Assembly (NCBI RefSeq): GCF_004349195.1
Contig: NZ_SMLG01000007.1
Coordinates: 118,671 to 182,670 of the forward strand
Reading direction: 5' to 3'
Source: Flavobacterium rhamnosiphilum
GTDB lineage: Bacteria; Bacteroidota; Bacteroidia; Flavobacteriales; Flavobacteriaceae
DNA: 64,000 nucleotides
Both the position numbers and the translations under genes were made by a program. Positions within the stretch are counted from its first letter, which is position 1, and every line of letters starts with the position of its first letter. Positions 15,694-24,070 of this stretch are shown piece after piece. The notes under the pieces are model-generated. The model searched no databases, was not told where the DNA came from, and saw only the letters and a program-made list of their open reading frames with translations.

Positions 15694-17958
15694 ATGAAAA
15701 ACAGTCGCTTCAGAGTCATGCTACATTTGGCTTTATTATTGGGAGTTACGTCTATTTGGGCGCAACAAACCCCTGTAAATGTATCGAGTAACCCAATCTC
15801 AAACTATGATTATCATGATGCTTTTGCCCCATTTTTTTATTCAAAAAATGGAACAAGTACGCGTTCAGCAAGTGGGCAACCAGGAGCTGAATATTGGCAA
15901 AACAGAGCCGATTATCAATTGAAGGCAAAATTGGATGAAAAAAAGAACGAAATTACTGGGACAGGAATCATCACGTATACGAACAACAGCCCAGATAAAT
16001 TGGCTTTTGTTTGGATGAACTTAGACCAAAATTTATTCAAAGCGGATTCCCGTGGAAATGCAGTTGTTCCTTTGACAGGAAGCCGAAATGGGGCCCAAGG
16101 CCAAATTTTTGACGGTGGACATAAAATAAAATCAGTTAAAGTAATTGCTACCGTTAAAGGAAAATCTACAGAGACTGAAGCGAAGTATGTAATTACGGAT
16201 ACCAGAATGCAGGTTTTTCTTCCACAAGGATTAAATCCTAAAGGTGGTTCTGTTAAAATCAAAATTGACTTCTCTTTTATAGCTCCTTTTGAAGGTTCTG
16301 ATAGAATGGGGGTATTGGAAACTAAAAACGGTAAAATTTTCACCATAGCACAGTGGTATCCACGTATGTGTGTTTATGATGATGTAAGAGGTTGGAATAC
16401 TAATCCGTATTTAGGAGCTTCGGAATTTTACTTGGAATATGGTGATTTTGATGTGAGCATTACAGCACCATCCAATCATATTGTGGCGAGTTCCGGGGAA
16501 TTACTGAATCCTACAGCTGTTTATTCTGCCAAAGAACAAAAGCGTTTGGCTCAGGCAAAACAAAGTGATAAAACAGTTTTTATTCGTACAGCTGAGGAAG
16601 TTGCAAACTCATCAAAAACAGTTGCTGCAACTACTAAAACGTGGAATTATAAAATTAAAAATGCCCGTGATTTTTCTTGGTCATCTTCAGCAGCATTTAT
16701 TTTAGACGCTGCAAAAATAAATTTGCCAAGTGGAAAAAAATCATTGGCTATTTCTGTTTATCCTGTTGAAAGCGCGGGAAATGGTGCTTGGGGACGTTCA
16801 ACAGAATATACGAAAGCTTCTATAGAAAATTATTCTAAAAGATGGTTGGAATATCCTTATCCAGCCGCTACAAATGTTGCCGGAAACGAAGGCGGAATGG
16901 AATATCCAGGAATTGTTTTTTGCAGTTGGGAGTCTAAAGGGGAAGATTTATGGGGAGTTACAGATCATGAATTTGGACACATTTGGTTTCCAATGATTGT
17001 TGGGTCAAACGAAAGAATGTTTGCTTGGATGGATGAAGGTTTTAATACTTTTATTAATTCATTGAGTTCTGTTGATTTTAATAATGGCGAATACAAAGAT
17101 AAGCCAGCTGATATGCACCAAAGAGCTGAAGTGTATACGAGTCCAAATCTTGAAACCATAATGAGTTCGCCTGATAATATGAAAGAAGCTAATATTGGTC
17201 TTTTAGCGTATTCAAAACCAAGTTCGGGATTAGTGATTTTGCGTGAACAAGTTCTTGGACCAGAGCGTTTTGATTTAGCTTTGCGAACATATGTAGAGCG
17301 TTGGGCTTACAAACATCCACAACCGGATGATTTCTTTAGAACAATTGAAAACGTTGCAGGAGAAGATTTGAGTTGGTTTTGGAGAGGTTGGTTCCAATAC
17401 AACTGGCGTTTAGACCAAGGAATTAATGCTATAAAATACATTAAAAACGATCCAAAACAGGGAGTTGTAATTTCGATTGAAAACTTCGAAAAAATGGCAA
17501 TGCCGGTAATTTTAGATATAAAAACGAAAAGCGGAAAAGTAATTCGTGTTAAATTGCCGGTAGAAATTTGGCAAAGAAACAAAGCTTGGTCATTCAAACA
17601 TAATTCGACGGAAGAAATTGAAAGTATTACTCTTGACCCGGATCATGCTTTGCCAGATAGTAATGAAGAAAATAATACTTGGACTTCTGCCAATGGAATG
17701 ATTGATGTTGACATTATCTTAGATGAATATTTAGGAACCTATTCTAATAAAAATGCTCCAATAAAAATTGTGTTTTCAGAAAAGAATAATGCTCTAAATG
17801 TTGCCATAACGAATTATCCAACATTTACTGTTGAACGTATTGAAAAAGATACTTTTGAGTCTAAACAAGCAGGGATTACATTTCAATTTAATGAAAGTAA
17901 AACTGGATTAGACATGATTTTGAGTGACGGACAGAAAATACCTTTTACTAAAGAGTAA
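15694..17958 (+). CDS. M1 family zinc metallopeptidase, secreted
   Basis: Large secreted aminopeptidase-like enzyme of 754 aa. A signal peptide (about residues 1-24, ending in WAQ) exports it. The M1 N-terminal beta domain covers about 60-290. The catalytic site is HEFGH at 425-429 with E448 nineteen residues later, the exact HExxH-x18-E arrangement, preceded by NEGGMEYPG (a GxMEN-like substrate-binding motif in altered form). The C-terminus ends with a small beta domain (about 675-754). The gene stands alone and has a terminator. Natural substrates are not predictable. Confidence 0.93.
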   Translation: MKNSRFRVMLHLALLLGVTSIWAQQTPVNVSSNPISNYDYHDAFAPFFYSKNGTSTRSASGQPGAEYWQNRADYQLKAKLDEKKNEITGTGIITYTNNSPDKLAFVWMNLDQNLFKADSRGNAVVPLTGSRNGAQGQIFDGGHKIKSVKVIATVKGKSTETEAKYVITDTRMQVFLPQGLNPKGGSVKIKIDFSFIAPFEGSDRMGVLETKNGKIFTIAQWYPRMCVYDDVRGWNTNPYLGASEFYLEYGDFDVSITAPSNHIVASSGELLNPTAVYSAKEQKRLAQAKQSDKTVFIRTAEEVANSSKTVAATTKTWNYKIKNARDFSWSSSAAFILDAAKINLPSGKKSLAISVYPVESAGNGAWGRSTEYTKASIENYSKRWLEYPYPAATNVAGNEGGMEYPGIVFCSWESKGEDLWGVTDHEFGHIWFPMIVGSNERMFAWMDEGFNTFINSLSSVDFNNGEYKDKPADMHQRAEVYTSPNLETIMSSPDNMKEANIGLLAYSKPSSGLVILREQVLGPERFDLALRTYVERWAYKHPQPDDFFRTIENVAGEDLSWFWRGWFQYNWRLDQGINAIKYIKNDPKQGVVISIENFEKMAMPVILDIKTKSGKVIRVKLPVEIWQRNKAWSFKHNSTEEIESITLDPDHALPDSNEENNTWTSANGMIDVDIILDEYLGTYSNKNAPIKIVFSEKNNALNVAITNYPTFTVERIEKDTFESKQAGITFQFNESKTGLDMILSDGQKIPFTKE

Positions 17959-17986
17959 ATTATATTTTTTGAATCGGTATAGTCAT

Positions 17987-18020
17987 AAAAAAACACCAGC
18001 ATAATGTTGGTGTTTTTTTT
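17987..18020 (+). terminator. Bidirectional terminator after the M1 peptidase
   Basis: A stem of ACACCAGCA and TGTTGGTGT (one G-T pair), extended by A/T runs on both sides, with loop TAA, lies between the convergent peptidase and agmatine deiminase genes. Confidence 0.8.
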
Positions 18021-18044
18021 ATGTAACAGTAAAAGTTTGTTTTT

Positions 18045-19085
18045 TTATTCTGGAATTTGTTGACTCAAACAATGTAAAGTTCCCAATCCCCATATTAAAT
18101 CAATAGCGCTAATTCCGATGATTTCTCTATCAGGAAAACATTCTGAAAGGATGTTTAGCGCAACACGATCATTTGAATCATTGAAAGTAGGGACCAAAAC
18201 ACAATTGTTCAAAATCAAAAAATTTGCATAACTGGCAGGTAATCGCAAGCCGTCAAATCCCAAACGTTTGGGCATCGGTAAAACTACAATTACAGGTGAT
18301 TTACCATTTTCCAGTTTGGCATTTTGCAAACGTTTCAAATTGTCTTGCAAAGGCGCATAATTATTGTCATTTGGATCTGTTTCTACAATAGTCACAATCG
18401 TATCTTCATTTACAAATCGGCATAAATCATCAATATGACCGTGCGTATCATCACCTTCAATTCCGTCACCTAACCAAATCACATTCGTAATCCCAAGATA
18501 TTCCTTGAAAACCGCTTCATAATCGGCTTTGGTGAAATTTGGATTCCGAACCTGAATATCAGGATGCATCAAGCATTCTTCTGAAGTTAGTAAAGTTCCT
18601 CTTCCATTGGTATCAATAGCACCGCCTTCAACAATAACCGGTTTTCCTTTGTACAGTACGGGAGTAACAGGAATATTTAGAAATTCTCCCACTTTCGCAG
18701 GGACAAACTTGTCAAGCTGAATGTTTTTATACTTGGCCCAACCATTAAAATTAAAGTTTAACGCTTCTCTTTCGGTTCCGTTTTTAACGATTATTGGACC
18801 CGAATCACGCATCCAACTTCTATTGGTTTTATGAATGATATAAGAAATATTTGCAAGTACAACATGAGCTGTTTCCAGCATGGTATTGACTTTTTCTTTT
18901 TGATTATCATCTGCAACCACTAAAAATACATGCTCGAAAGTAGCCACTTTTTTTATGAATTCTACAAAAGCCCATTGAACTGCTTCATATTTTCCCGGCC
19001 AATCCTTACCGTTGTGTGGAAAACAAAGTAAAATCCCTTGTTGTTTTTCCCATTCAGCAGGAAATCTTCTATTATTTGTAGTCAT
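18045..19085 (-). CDS. aguA: Agmatine deiminase
   Basis: Converts agmatine to N-carbamoylputrescine plus ammonia. It belongs to the peptidyl-arginine deiminase fold. Seen: FPAEWEKQQGILLCFPHNGKDWPG at the start, RSWMRDSGPIIV, the catalytic GDGIEGDDTHGHIDDLCRFV segment, and the active-site cysteine C339 in GTLHCLSQQIP at the C-terminus. Length 346 aa is right. The partner enzyme N-carbamoylputrescine amidohydrolase lies 1.8 kb downstream on the map, on the same strand, with one opposite-strand gene between. Both share a TTTGCAGTCT promoter segment. Confidence 0.93.
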   Translation of the reverse strand: MTTNNRRFPAEWEKQQGILLCFPHNGKDWPGKYEAVQWAFVEFIKKVATFEHVFLVVADDNQKEKVNTMLETAHVVLANISYIIHKTNRSWMRDSGPIIVKNGTEREALNFNFNGWAKYKNIQLDKFVPAKVGEFLNIPVTPVLYKGKPVIVEGGAIDTNGRGTLLTSEECLMHPDIQVRNPNFTKADYEAVFKEYLGITNVIWLGDGIEGDDTHGHIDDLCRFVNEDTIVTIVETDPNDNNYAPLQDNLKRLQNAKLENGKSPVIVVLPMPKRLGFDGLRLPASYANFLILNNCVLVPTFNDSNDRVALNILSECFPDREIIGISAIDLIWGLGTLHCLSQQIPE

Positions 19086-19110
19086 ATAGCGTTTCTAATT
19101 ATAAAGACTG

Positions 19111-19118
19111 CAAATATA
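19111..19118 (-). promoter_or_regulatory. -7 box of aguA
   Basis: TATATTTG on the minus strand, 25 nt before the ATG. The bases right after (CAGTCT) repeat after the -7 box of aguB at 21780. Confidence 0.45.
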
Positions 19119-19223
19119 AACATTCAGTAGGATTTTAAAATAGTTAACAACTATTCATTTTCGGGCATTTCATGAATTTATAAGAATAGTTTTGGTAATG
19201 ATTATATAATATTGAGTTAATTC

Positions 19224-19250
19224 TTGTCGGGCTTCAGCTAGTTATTTTTG
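19224..19250 (+). promoter_or_regulatory. Promoter of the choice-of-anchor I gene
   Basis: TTG at 19224-19226 and TATTTTTG at 19243-19250, spaced by 16 bp, fit the Bacteroidetes promoter pattern. The start codon at 19273 leaves a leader of about 15 nt. Confidence 0.6.
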
Positions 19251-19272
19251 AAAAAAATTTAAAAATACAGTT

Positions 19273-20799
19273 ATGAAAAAATATGGTATTACTTTTCTAG
19301 CGGCAATTATGGTATTGTCAAGTTGCGAAAATGACTCTAATAAAGAGGAATCTCCTGAATTAGTTGTAAATGAAAATGCAGCAACTTTCAAAGAAATTGG
19401 TTCTATTACTATTGGTGGTGTCGGAGCTGCTGAAATAAGTGCATATGATGAAGTTTCTAAAAAGTTATTTACCGTTAATAATAGTAATACAAATAGGATT
19501 GATGTTATTGATTTATCGAATCCATCCAGTCCGGTTTTTGTGACAAGTATCGATTTAACCCCATTTAACGGAGCTTCAAATAGTGTTGCAACCTATAATG
19601 GCAAGTTAGCAGTTGCATTAGAAGCAAAACCAAATAAGCAAGATGCTGGAAAAGTGGTCGTTTTTGATACGACTAATTACAGTGTGATCAAAGAAATTAC
19701 GGTTGGTGCTTTGCCAGATATGATTACTTTCTCTCCTGACGGAAATTACATCATGACTGCTAATGAAGGAGAGCCAAATGACACCTATTCTATAGATCCG
19801 GACGGCTCCGTTTCTATTATTGCGGTTAATAATAATTATGCGGTGACGACTTTAAATTTCGGAAGTTTTAGCAATCAATTGAGTACGCTGAAAACAAAAG
19901 GATTCAGAATTGCAAGTCCAACAAATAATTTCACCTCTGATATTGAACCGGAATACATAACGATTTCTTCCGATTCTAAAACGGCTTGGGTGACCTTGCA
20001 GGAAAATAACGGAGTGGCTAAAATTGATTTGGCAACTAAAACTATTACGAATATTTTCCCATTAGGGTACAAAGAGTACAATCTCGCCGAAAATGCCATA
20101 GATATCAGCGATAAAGATGGTGGCGTTTTGATGAATATTTGGAAAACGAAAGGAATGTTTCAACCGGATGCCATCAGTAATTTTGAAATCAATAAAATCC
20201 CTTATTTTGTTACTGCAAATGAAGGAGATGCCAGAGAATATTCTGCTTTTGTAGATGTAAAAAGAATCAGCAGTTCTTCAGTTGTTCTTGATCCAATAGC
20301 ATTTCCTAATGCGGCTGCTTTAAAAGCAGAGGCAAGCATGGGAAGATTGAATATCAACACCAAAATGGGTGATACGGATAGTGATGGTGATTTTGATGAA
20401 TTAGTTTCTTTTGGAGCCCGCTCTTTTTCTATTTGGAATGGAAATACAGGAGAAATGGTTTTTGACAGTAAAAATGAATTGGATAAAAAAGCCCAAGAAT
20501 TTGGTGTATATGATGATACCAGAAGTGATGATAAATCAGTAGAGCCAGAATCAGTTGTGGTTACTAAAATGGGCGATAAAACGATTCTTTTTGTTGGGTT
20601 GGAAAGAGTGGATGCCGTTATGGTGTATGATGTTACGAATCCAGCTAATCCAAAATTTTTACAGACTTTTAAAACAGGTGATGCTCCAGAAGGATTGCTT
20701 TTTATTCCGGCTTCGAAAAGTCCGACTAAAAGAAGTTTAGTTGTGGTGAGTAGTGAAGGTGATGGTGTCGTTAAAATATTCCAGCCAGATTTGAATTAA
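19273..20799 (+). CDS. Choice-of-anchor I domain lipoprotein (beta-propeller)
   Basis: Secreted lipoprotein of 508 aa. The signal ends in the lipobox LSSC (Cys at about residue 18), so it should be lipid-anchored. The body matches choice-of-anchor I proteins: AAEISAYDEVSKKLFTVNN, then ALPDMITFSPDGNYIMTANEGEPN, the acidic calcium-type loop GDTDSDGDFDELVSFGARSFSIWN and a final SVEPESVVVTKMGDKTILFVGLERVDAVMVYDV. Repeated blade-like strands suggest a beta-propeller. The family is found in many bacteria, sometimes next to phosphatase domains; its function is not established. It sits alone between the two agmatine genes, on the opposite strand. Confidence 0.9.
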   Translation: MKKYGITFLAAIMVLSSCENDSNKEESPELVVNENAATFKEIGSITIGGVGAAEISAYDEVSKKLFTVNNSNTNRIDVIDLSNPSSPVFVTSIDLTPFNGASNSVATYNGKLAVALEAKPNKQDAGKVVVFDTTNYSVIKEITVGALPDMITFSPDGNYIMTANEGEPNDTYSIDPDGSVSIIAVNNNYAVTTLNFGSFSNQLSTLKTKGFRIASPTNNFTSDIEPEYITISSDSKTAWVTLQENNGVAKIDLATKTITNIFPLGYKEYNLAENAIDISDKDGGVLMNIWKTKGMFQPDAISNFEINKIPYFVTANEGDAREYSAFVDVKRISSSSVVLDPIAFPNAAALKAEASMGRLNINTKMGDTDSDGDFDELVSFGARSFSIWNGNTGEMVFDSKNELDKKAQEFGVYDDTRSDDKSVEPESVVVTKMGDKTILFVGLERVDAVMVYDVTNPANPKFLQTFKTGDAPEGLLFIPASKSPTKRSLVVVSSEGDGVVKIFQPDLN

Positions 20800-20815
20800 G
20801 AGCTTATTTTTAAAT

Positions 20816-20856
20816 AAAAATCCCTGCTGAGAAATCATTCTAAGCAGGGATTTTTT
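20816..20856 (+). terminator. Bidirectional terminator after the choice-of-anchor I gene
   Basis: An 8-bp stem TCCCTGCT / AGCAGGGA (20821-20828 and 20843-20850) is flanked by A5 and T6. It lies between convergent genes, 17 nt from the aguB stop. Confidence 0.8.
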
Positions 20857-20873
20857 AATTATGGAAAGACGAT

Positions 20874-21761
20874 TTAGTCAATCGCTCTTTTTGTGATATC
20901 ACCAAAAGCGTCAATTCTTCGGTCTCTAAAGAACGGCCAATTCTGACGTACATTTTCTTGTAAATCTAAATCCACTTCGGCAATCAGAATTTCTTCTTTG
21001 TCGTGTGAGGCTTGCGCCAAAATTTCGCCTTGTGGTCCCGCAATAAACGAAGATCCCCAAAACTGAATTCCCGCCGTATCTGGCAAGTATTGCTCTAAAC
21101 CAATTCTATTTGCTGCTGCAACATAAACGCCATTTGCAACCGCATGTCCTTTCATTACACTCATCCAAGCGCCATGTTGGTTTACACCATATTCATCTTT
21201 TTCTGCTGGATGCCAACCAATTGCTGTTGGGTAAAACAACACTTCAGCACCTTGCAACGCTGTTAAACGAGCTGCTTCCGGATACCATTGATCCCAACAA
21301 ATTAATGTTCCGATTTTTCCTTTTTTGGTTGGAATCGTTTTGAAACCCAAATCACCTGGCGTGAAATAGAATTTTTCATAAAAATGAGGATCATCCGGAA
21401 TGTGCATTTTGCGATACAATCCTGCTTCTGATCCGTCAGTATCAATGATGTATGCGCTGTTGTGGTAGATTCCCGCCATTCTTTTTTCGAAGAAAGGAAC
21501 AATAATTACCACGCCTAATTCTTTTGCCAAAGCGCTAAAAGCAATAAATGAAGTGCTGTATAAAGGTTCTGCCAAGGCAAAATTATCTACATCTTCGCTT
21601 TGACAGAAATAATGACTGCTGTATAATTCCGGTAACGAAATGACTTCAGCACCAAGGTTGGCGGCATCGCGAACCCAACTTAAACATTTTTTTAAGTTGT
21701 TTTCGGCAATATCATTAAGATTCAATTGAATGACCGCTATTTTGTATTTCTTGTTTGGCAT
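20874..21761 (-). CDS. aguB: N-carbamoylputrescine amidohydrolase
   Basis: Nitrilase-superfamily hydrolase that turns N-carbamoylputrescine into putrescine, CO2 and ammonia, the step after agmatine deiminase. The Glu-Lys-Cys triad is visible: E in VISLPELYSSHYFCQ, K in LYRKMHIPDDPHFYEKFYF, C in GTLICWDQWYPEAARL. WGSSFIAGPQGEIL and RRIDAFGDITKR are typical of AguB. I start at the ATG at 21761 (295 aa), since the 21 nt upstream gives only a TTG. The neighbour aguA completes the pathway from agmatine to putrescine. Confidence 0.93.
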   Translation of the reverse strand: MPNKKYKIAVIQLNLNDIAENNLKKCLSWVRDAANLGAEVISLPELYSSHYFCQSEDVDNFALAEPLYSTSFIAFSALAKELGVVIIVPFFEKRMAGIYHNSAYIIDTDGSEAGLYRKMHIPDDPHFYEKFYFTPGDLGFKTIPTKKGKIGTLICWDQWYPEAARLTALQGAEVLFYPTAIGWHPAEKDEYGVNQHGAWMSVMKGHAVANGVYVAAANRIGLEQYLPDTAGIQFWGSSFIAGPQGEILAQASHDKEEILIAEVDLDLQENVRQNWPFFRDRRIDAFGDITKRAID

Positions 21762-21763
21762 GA

Positions 21764-21787
21764 CTAAAATTTTAGACTGCAAAAATA
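21764..21787 (-). promoter_or_regulatory. Promoter region of aguB with palindrome
   Basis: TATTTTTG on the minus strand (21780-21787) is a -7 box 18 nt before the ATG. It runs into CAGTCT, as in aguA. The 12-bp perfect palindrome CTAAAATTTTAG (21764-21775) lies in the expected first transcribed bases and could be an operator. Confidence 0.4.
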
Positions 21788-21913
21788 GTGAATTTTATAA
21801 AGAGTAGAAAATAGGGGTAATGTGTTTTTTTAGGTTTTAAATAGTCTGTGTATCGTATTGGATTTTTTAAGAACTATTCTGAAGTCACTAAACTGCTGTG
21901 GGCAAATTTATTT

Positions 21914-21942
21914 CATAAAAAAAGAGTCGAAATAGACCCTTT
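21914..21942 (-). terminator. Possible terminator of the toxin-antitoxin pair
   Basis: A-run / GAGTC ... GACCC / T-run hairpin (one mismatch) just after the toxin stop. On the minus strand the stem is followed by a T-run. Confidence 0.5.
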
Positions 21943-21943
21943 T

Positions 21944-22243
21944 TTATTCTAACTGTTTATTTGGATTTTGTTTAGTACAAAATATTCGTGCTATAAATAC
22001 AACTCCTTTTTCTTCCTCTTTGTAGAGCAATTTATAATCTCTTATGATGATTCTTCTATATTCAGGTTCTATTTCGTCTTGCTGATATTGTTCTGCATAA
22101 TGAAGTTCTCTGGTTATTTTTAGAATATCATCTTTAACATTTGTTGCTCCTTGAGCTGATTTTCCCTTGTAATAATCGAAAATAGTTTTTAATTGTGCTT
22201 TGGCTGTATGTGTCCAGATAATTTTTAATTTATCCACTACCAA
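21944..22243 (-). CDS. RelE/ParE superfamily toxin
   Basis: Toxin-like protein of 99 aa. The ParE fold is read from LKIIWTHTAKAQLKTIFDYYKGKS at the start, then ITRELHYAEQYQQDEIEPEYRRIIIRDYKLLYKEEEKGVVFIARIFCTKQNP. Basic residues on the last strands suit gyrase or ribosome targeting, but which of these is unknown. The start codon overlaps the last 7 bp of the antitoxin frame, the usual layout for co-translation in type II systems. Confidence 0.9.
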   Translation of the reverse strand: MVVDKLKIIWTHTAKAQLKTIFDYYKGKSAQGATNVKDDILKITRELHYAEQYQQDEIEPEYRRIIIRDYKLLYKEEEKGVVFIARIFCTKQNPNKQLE

Positions 22244-22482
22244 TTCTCAGATTCTTTTTCTAAATCTTTCTGCGTACTATATTCTCCTCTTTTTATCTCT
22301 GCTTTTGCTTCGACTAATTCTGATTTATACATCGCTCTGGTTACTGGTTTTCCGTCAACTGCAAAAGCCACTATTTCCTCTTCTTGATAGCTTTCTATAA
22401 CAGCTTTAACGACTTTTAAAAGACGTTCATCGGCTGTATTTATAGATTCTAAAATGCTGTCTCTTAATTCTAAAGCTCCCAT
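22237..22482 (-). CDS. Antitoxin of the ParE-type module
   Basis: 81 aa partner encoded just upstream of, and overlapping, the toxin. The N-terminal part (LRDSILESINTADERLLKVVKAVIESY) looks helical and suits dimerisation or DNA binding; FAVDGKPVTRAMYKSELVEAKAEIKRGEYSTQKDLEKESENW is the charged C-terminal tail that would wrap the toxin. It resembles small antitoxins common beside ParE in Bacteroidetes. A -7 box lies at 22505-22512. Confidence 0.87.
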   Translation of the reverse strand: MGALELRDSILESINTADERLLKVVKAVIESYQEEEIVAFAVDGKPVTRAMYKSELVEAKAEIKRGEYSTQKDLEKESENW

Positions 22483-22504
22483 AATCCCATCGTTTTTAGT
22501 CTCT

Positions 22505-22512
22505 CAAAGGTA
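22505..22512 (-). promoter_or_regulatory. -7 box of the toxin-antitoxin operon
   Basis: TACCTTTG on the minus strand matches TAnnTTTG, about 22 nt before the antitoxin ATG. No clear -33 TTG; TA promoters are often weak and autorepressed. Confidence 0.4.
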
Positions 22513-22650
22513 GTTATTTTGATTTATATTTTTTTTGTTTTTTTGGCAAATTAAACTCAAACTACTTTTAGAGTTGTTTGAAACCTGAATTTATAATAGT
22601 TTTTTTATTGCTGAAAGACTCTAAGTTTAGGATATTTTGAATATAACTAA

Positions 22651-22672
22651 TCCGAAGTCAGGAGACTTCGGA
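22651..22672. repeat. Perfect 9-bp hairpin between DUF4199 gene and TA module
   Basis: TCCGAAGTC, loop AGGA, GACTTCGGA. It is GC-rich for this region and without a T-run, so it is more like a dispersed repeat than a terminator. It lies 24 bp past the DUF4199 stop. Confidence 0.6.
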
Positions 22673-22695
22673 GAGCCTTTAGGTTGCATTTGGAA

Positions 22696-23190
22696 TTATT
22701 TTTTCTTTAAAATTAATGCACCAATTAAGGAAACTACAATTCCTATTGGTAAAATTTCCATATAAGTTAGTAAAATTATCATTAATGGATTTTTATACCA
22801 TTCTTTCATTTGATTCATTTCGGTAGTTTTTGCGGCAAGCTCTTCAGGATTGGTGTGTTTTAGCACCATTTCACTGTGTTTTTCCATAAAATCAGGAAAA
22901 AAGTTATAATAAATAACAAGCCAAACCAAAACGTAAATTGTTGAAATGACGAGTGAAATACTCAAGCCCGTTAGGAATGCTTTTCCAAAAGTGATTACAC
23001 CATTATTGATTTCACGTTCTTGTTTTATGCCAAGTATTACGAAGATAAAAGCCAAAAACATACTGATAAAACCTATAATTGCATTGGGCTCTTGTCCAGG
23101 ATTGGCTTTCATATAAAACACCATCGAGGTCATAACAATAGAAACTATTATTCCGCCTAAAATTCCTTTTTTGAAAATGTTATTTATCAT
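22696..23190 (-). CDS. DUF4199 family membrane protein
   Basis: Membrane protein of 164 aa with four predicted helices: GILGGIIVSIVMTSMVFYM, AIIGFISMFLAFIFVILGIK, AFLTGLSISLVISTIYVLVWLVIYY and LMIILLTYMEILPIGIVVSLIGALIL. The KQEREINNGVITFGKAFLTG linker is the family hallmark of DUF4199. I start at the ATG at 23190, overlapping the upstream aspartic-protease-like gene by 11 bp, so translation is probably coupled. The long soluble loop (EKHSEMVLKHTNPEELAAKTTEMNQMKEWYKN) is on one side of the membrane. Function unknown. Confidence 0.88.
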   Translation of the reverse strand: MINNIFKKGILGGIIVSIVMTSMVFYMKANPGQEPNAIIGFISMFLAFIFVILGIKQEREINNGVITFGKAFLTGLSISLVISTIYVLVWLVIYYNFFPDFMEKHSEMVLKHTNPEELAAKTTEMNQMKEWYKNPLMIILLTYMEILPIGIVVSLIGALILKKK

Positions 23191-24070
23191 AATTATAGTT
23201 TTTTTGGTCAATGTATTCGTCGTTAAATAAATGGTTTGGTTTTAGGTAAACAACATTGTTTTGAAAATCTAGAAATGAATTAAATCTTTTCAAAACTTCA
23301 TTACCCAAAATATGAATATTTTTATTTTTCAAAGGTTTATTTGTCGTTAATTGTTGAATTGGAACATTTTTTAGTTTATACTTTCCAATTTTCAGCAGTT
23401 TTAAATTTGAAGTAATAACAGGAATTTCATTTCCTTGTGCACCTTTCATTATTACTTTTTTTATAACCTCCATTTTTTCGGTTGGAAATTCCCCTTGTTT
23501 TAATAAATCGTTATCTAACATTACTGTTCTTTGATAACCGGTATCAAATAGAAAAAGCTCTTTATTGGAGACACCACATTGTTTAATTTCGCTTTCAACT
23601 AAAAAAAGATCTTCATAAAAATCAATACTAAGCTTTGTAAACTTAGTGTCTTTTTCTACGTTTTCAGGTAATATTGAATGGATAATCAGTAGGTTTTTGT
23701 CATAATTTATTTCAACAATTTTATCTTTGAAAATGTCCCAACCAAATCTTCCATCTGTATCGTGTCCTGTTAATTCTGCATCATAAACTTTAGTCGCATA
23801 AATTGTGTTTCCAATTTTTAAATTGTAAAAAGTATTATAAAGTTTTGGTGCAGATTTGAGTTTATTCTTCAGCACATTATTTGTTAAAATCAGTTCAGTA
23901 GTTCCTGTATCAAAGTTAAGATTTAGTGTGTCTTTTTCATTGAAAATCGCCTTTACAAAAATTGTGTTTTGCTCGTTAATTGTCAAAGGAATACTGTCGC
24001 TAATTATTGTTTTTTGAGCTGAAACACTACTGTATAGAAGTATAAAATAAACTACTAATTTTTCTTTCAT
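23180..24070 (-). CDS. Secreted pepsin/retropepsin-like aspartic protease
   Basis: Two Asp-Thr/Gly motifs are visible: NLNFDTGTTELILTNN near residue 55 and ELFLFDTGYQRTVMLDND near 175. The hydrophobic second strand LKNVPIQQL and HILGNEVLKRFNSFLDFQNNVVYLKP match bacterial pepsin-like repeats. A signal peptide (residues about 1-18, YSSVSAQ) sends it to the periplasm. Length is 296 aa. It overlaps the S41 peptidase stop by 4 bp (ATGA), which implies coupled translation. Whether it is an active protease is inferred, as the second motif is DTGY. Confidence 0.82.
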   Translation of the reverse strand: MKEKLVVYFILLYSSVSAQKTIISDSIPLTINEQNTIFVKAIFNEKDTLNLNFDTGTTELILTNNVLKNKLKSAPKLYNTFYNLKIGNTIYATKVYDAELTGHDTDGRFGWDIFKDKIVEINYDKNLLIIHSILPENVEKDTKFTKLSIDFYEDLFLVESEIKQCGVSNKELFLFDTGYQRTVMLDNDLLKQGEFPTEKMEVIKKVIMKGAQGNEIPVITSNLKLLKIGKYKLKNVPIQQLTTNKPLKNKNIHILGNEVLKRFNSFLDFQNNVVYLKPNHLFNDEYIDQKNYNYDK

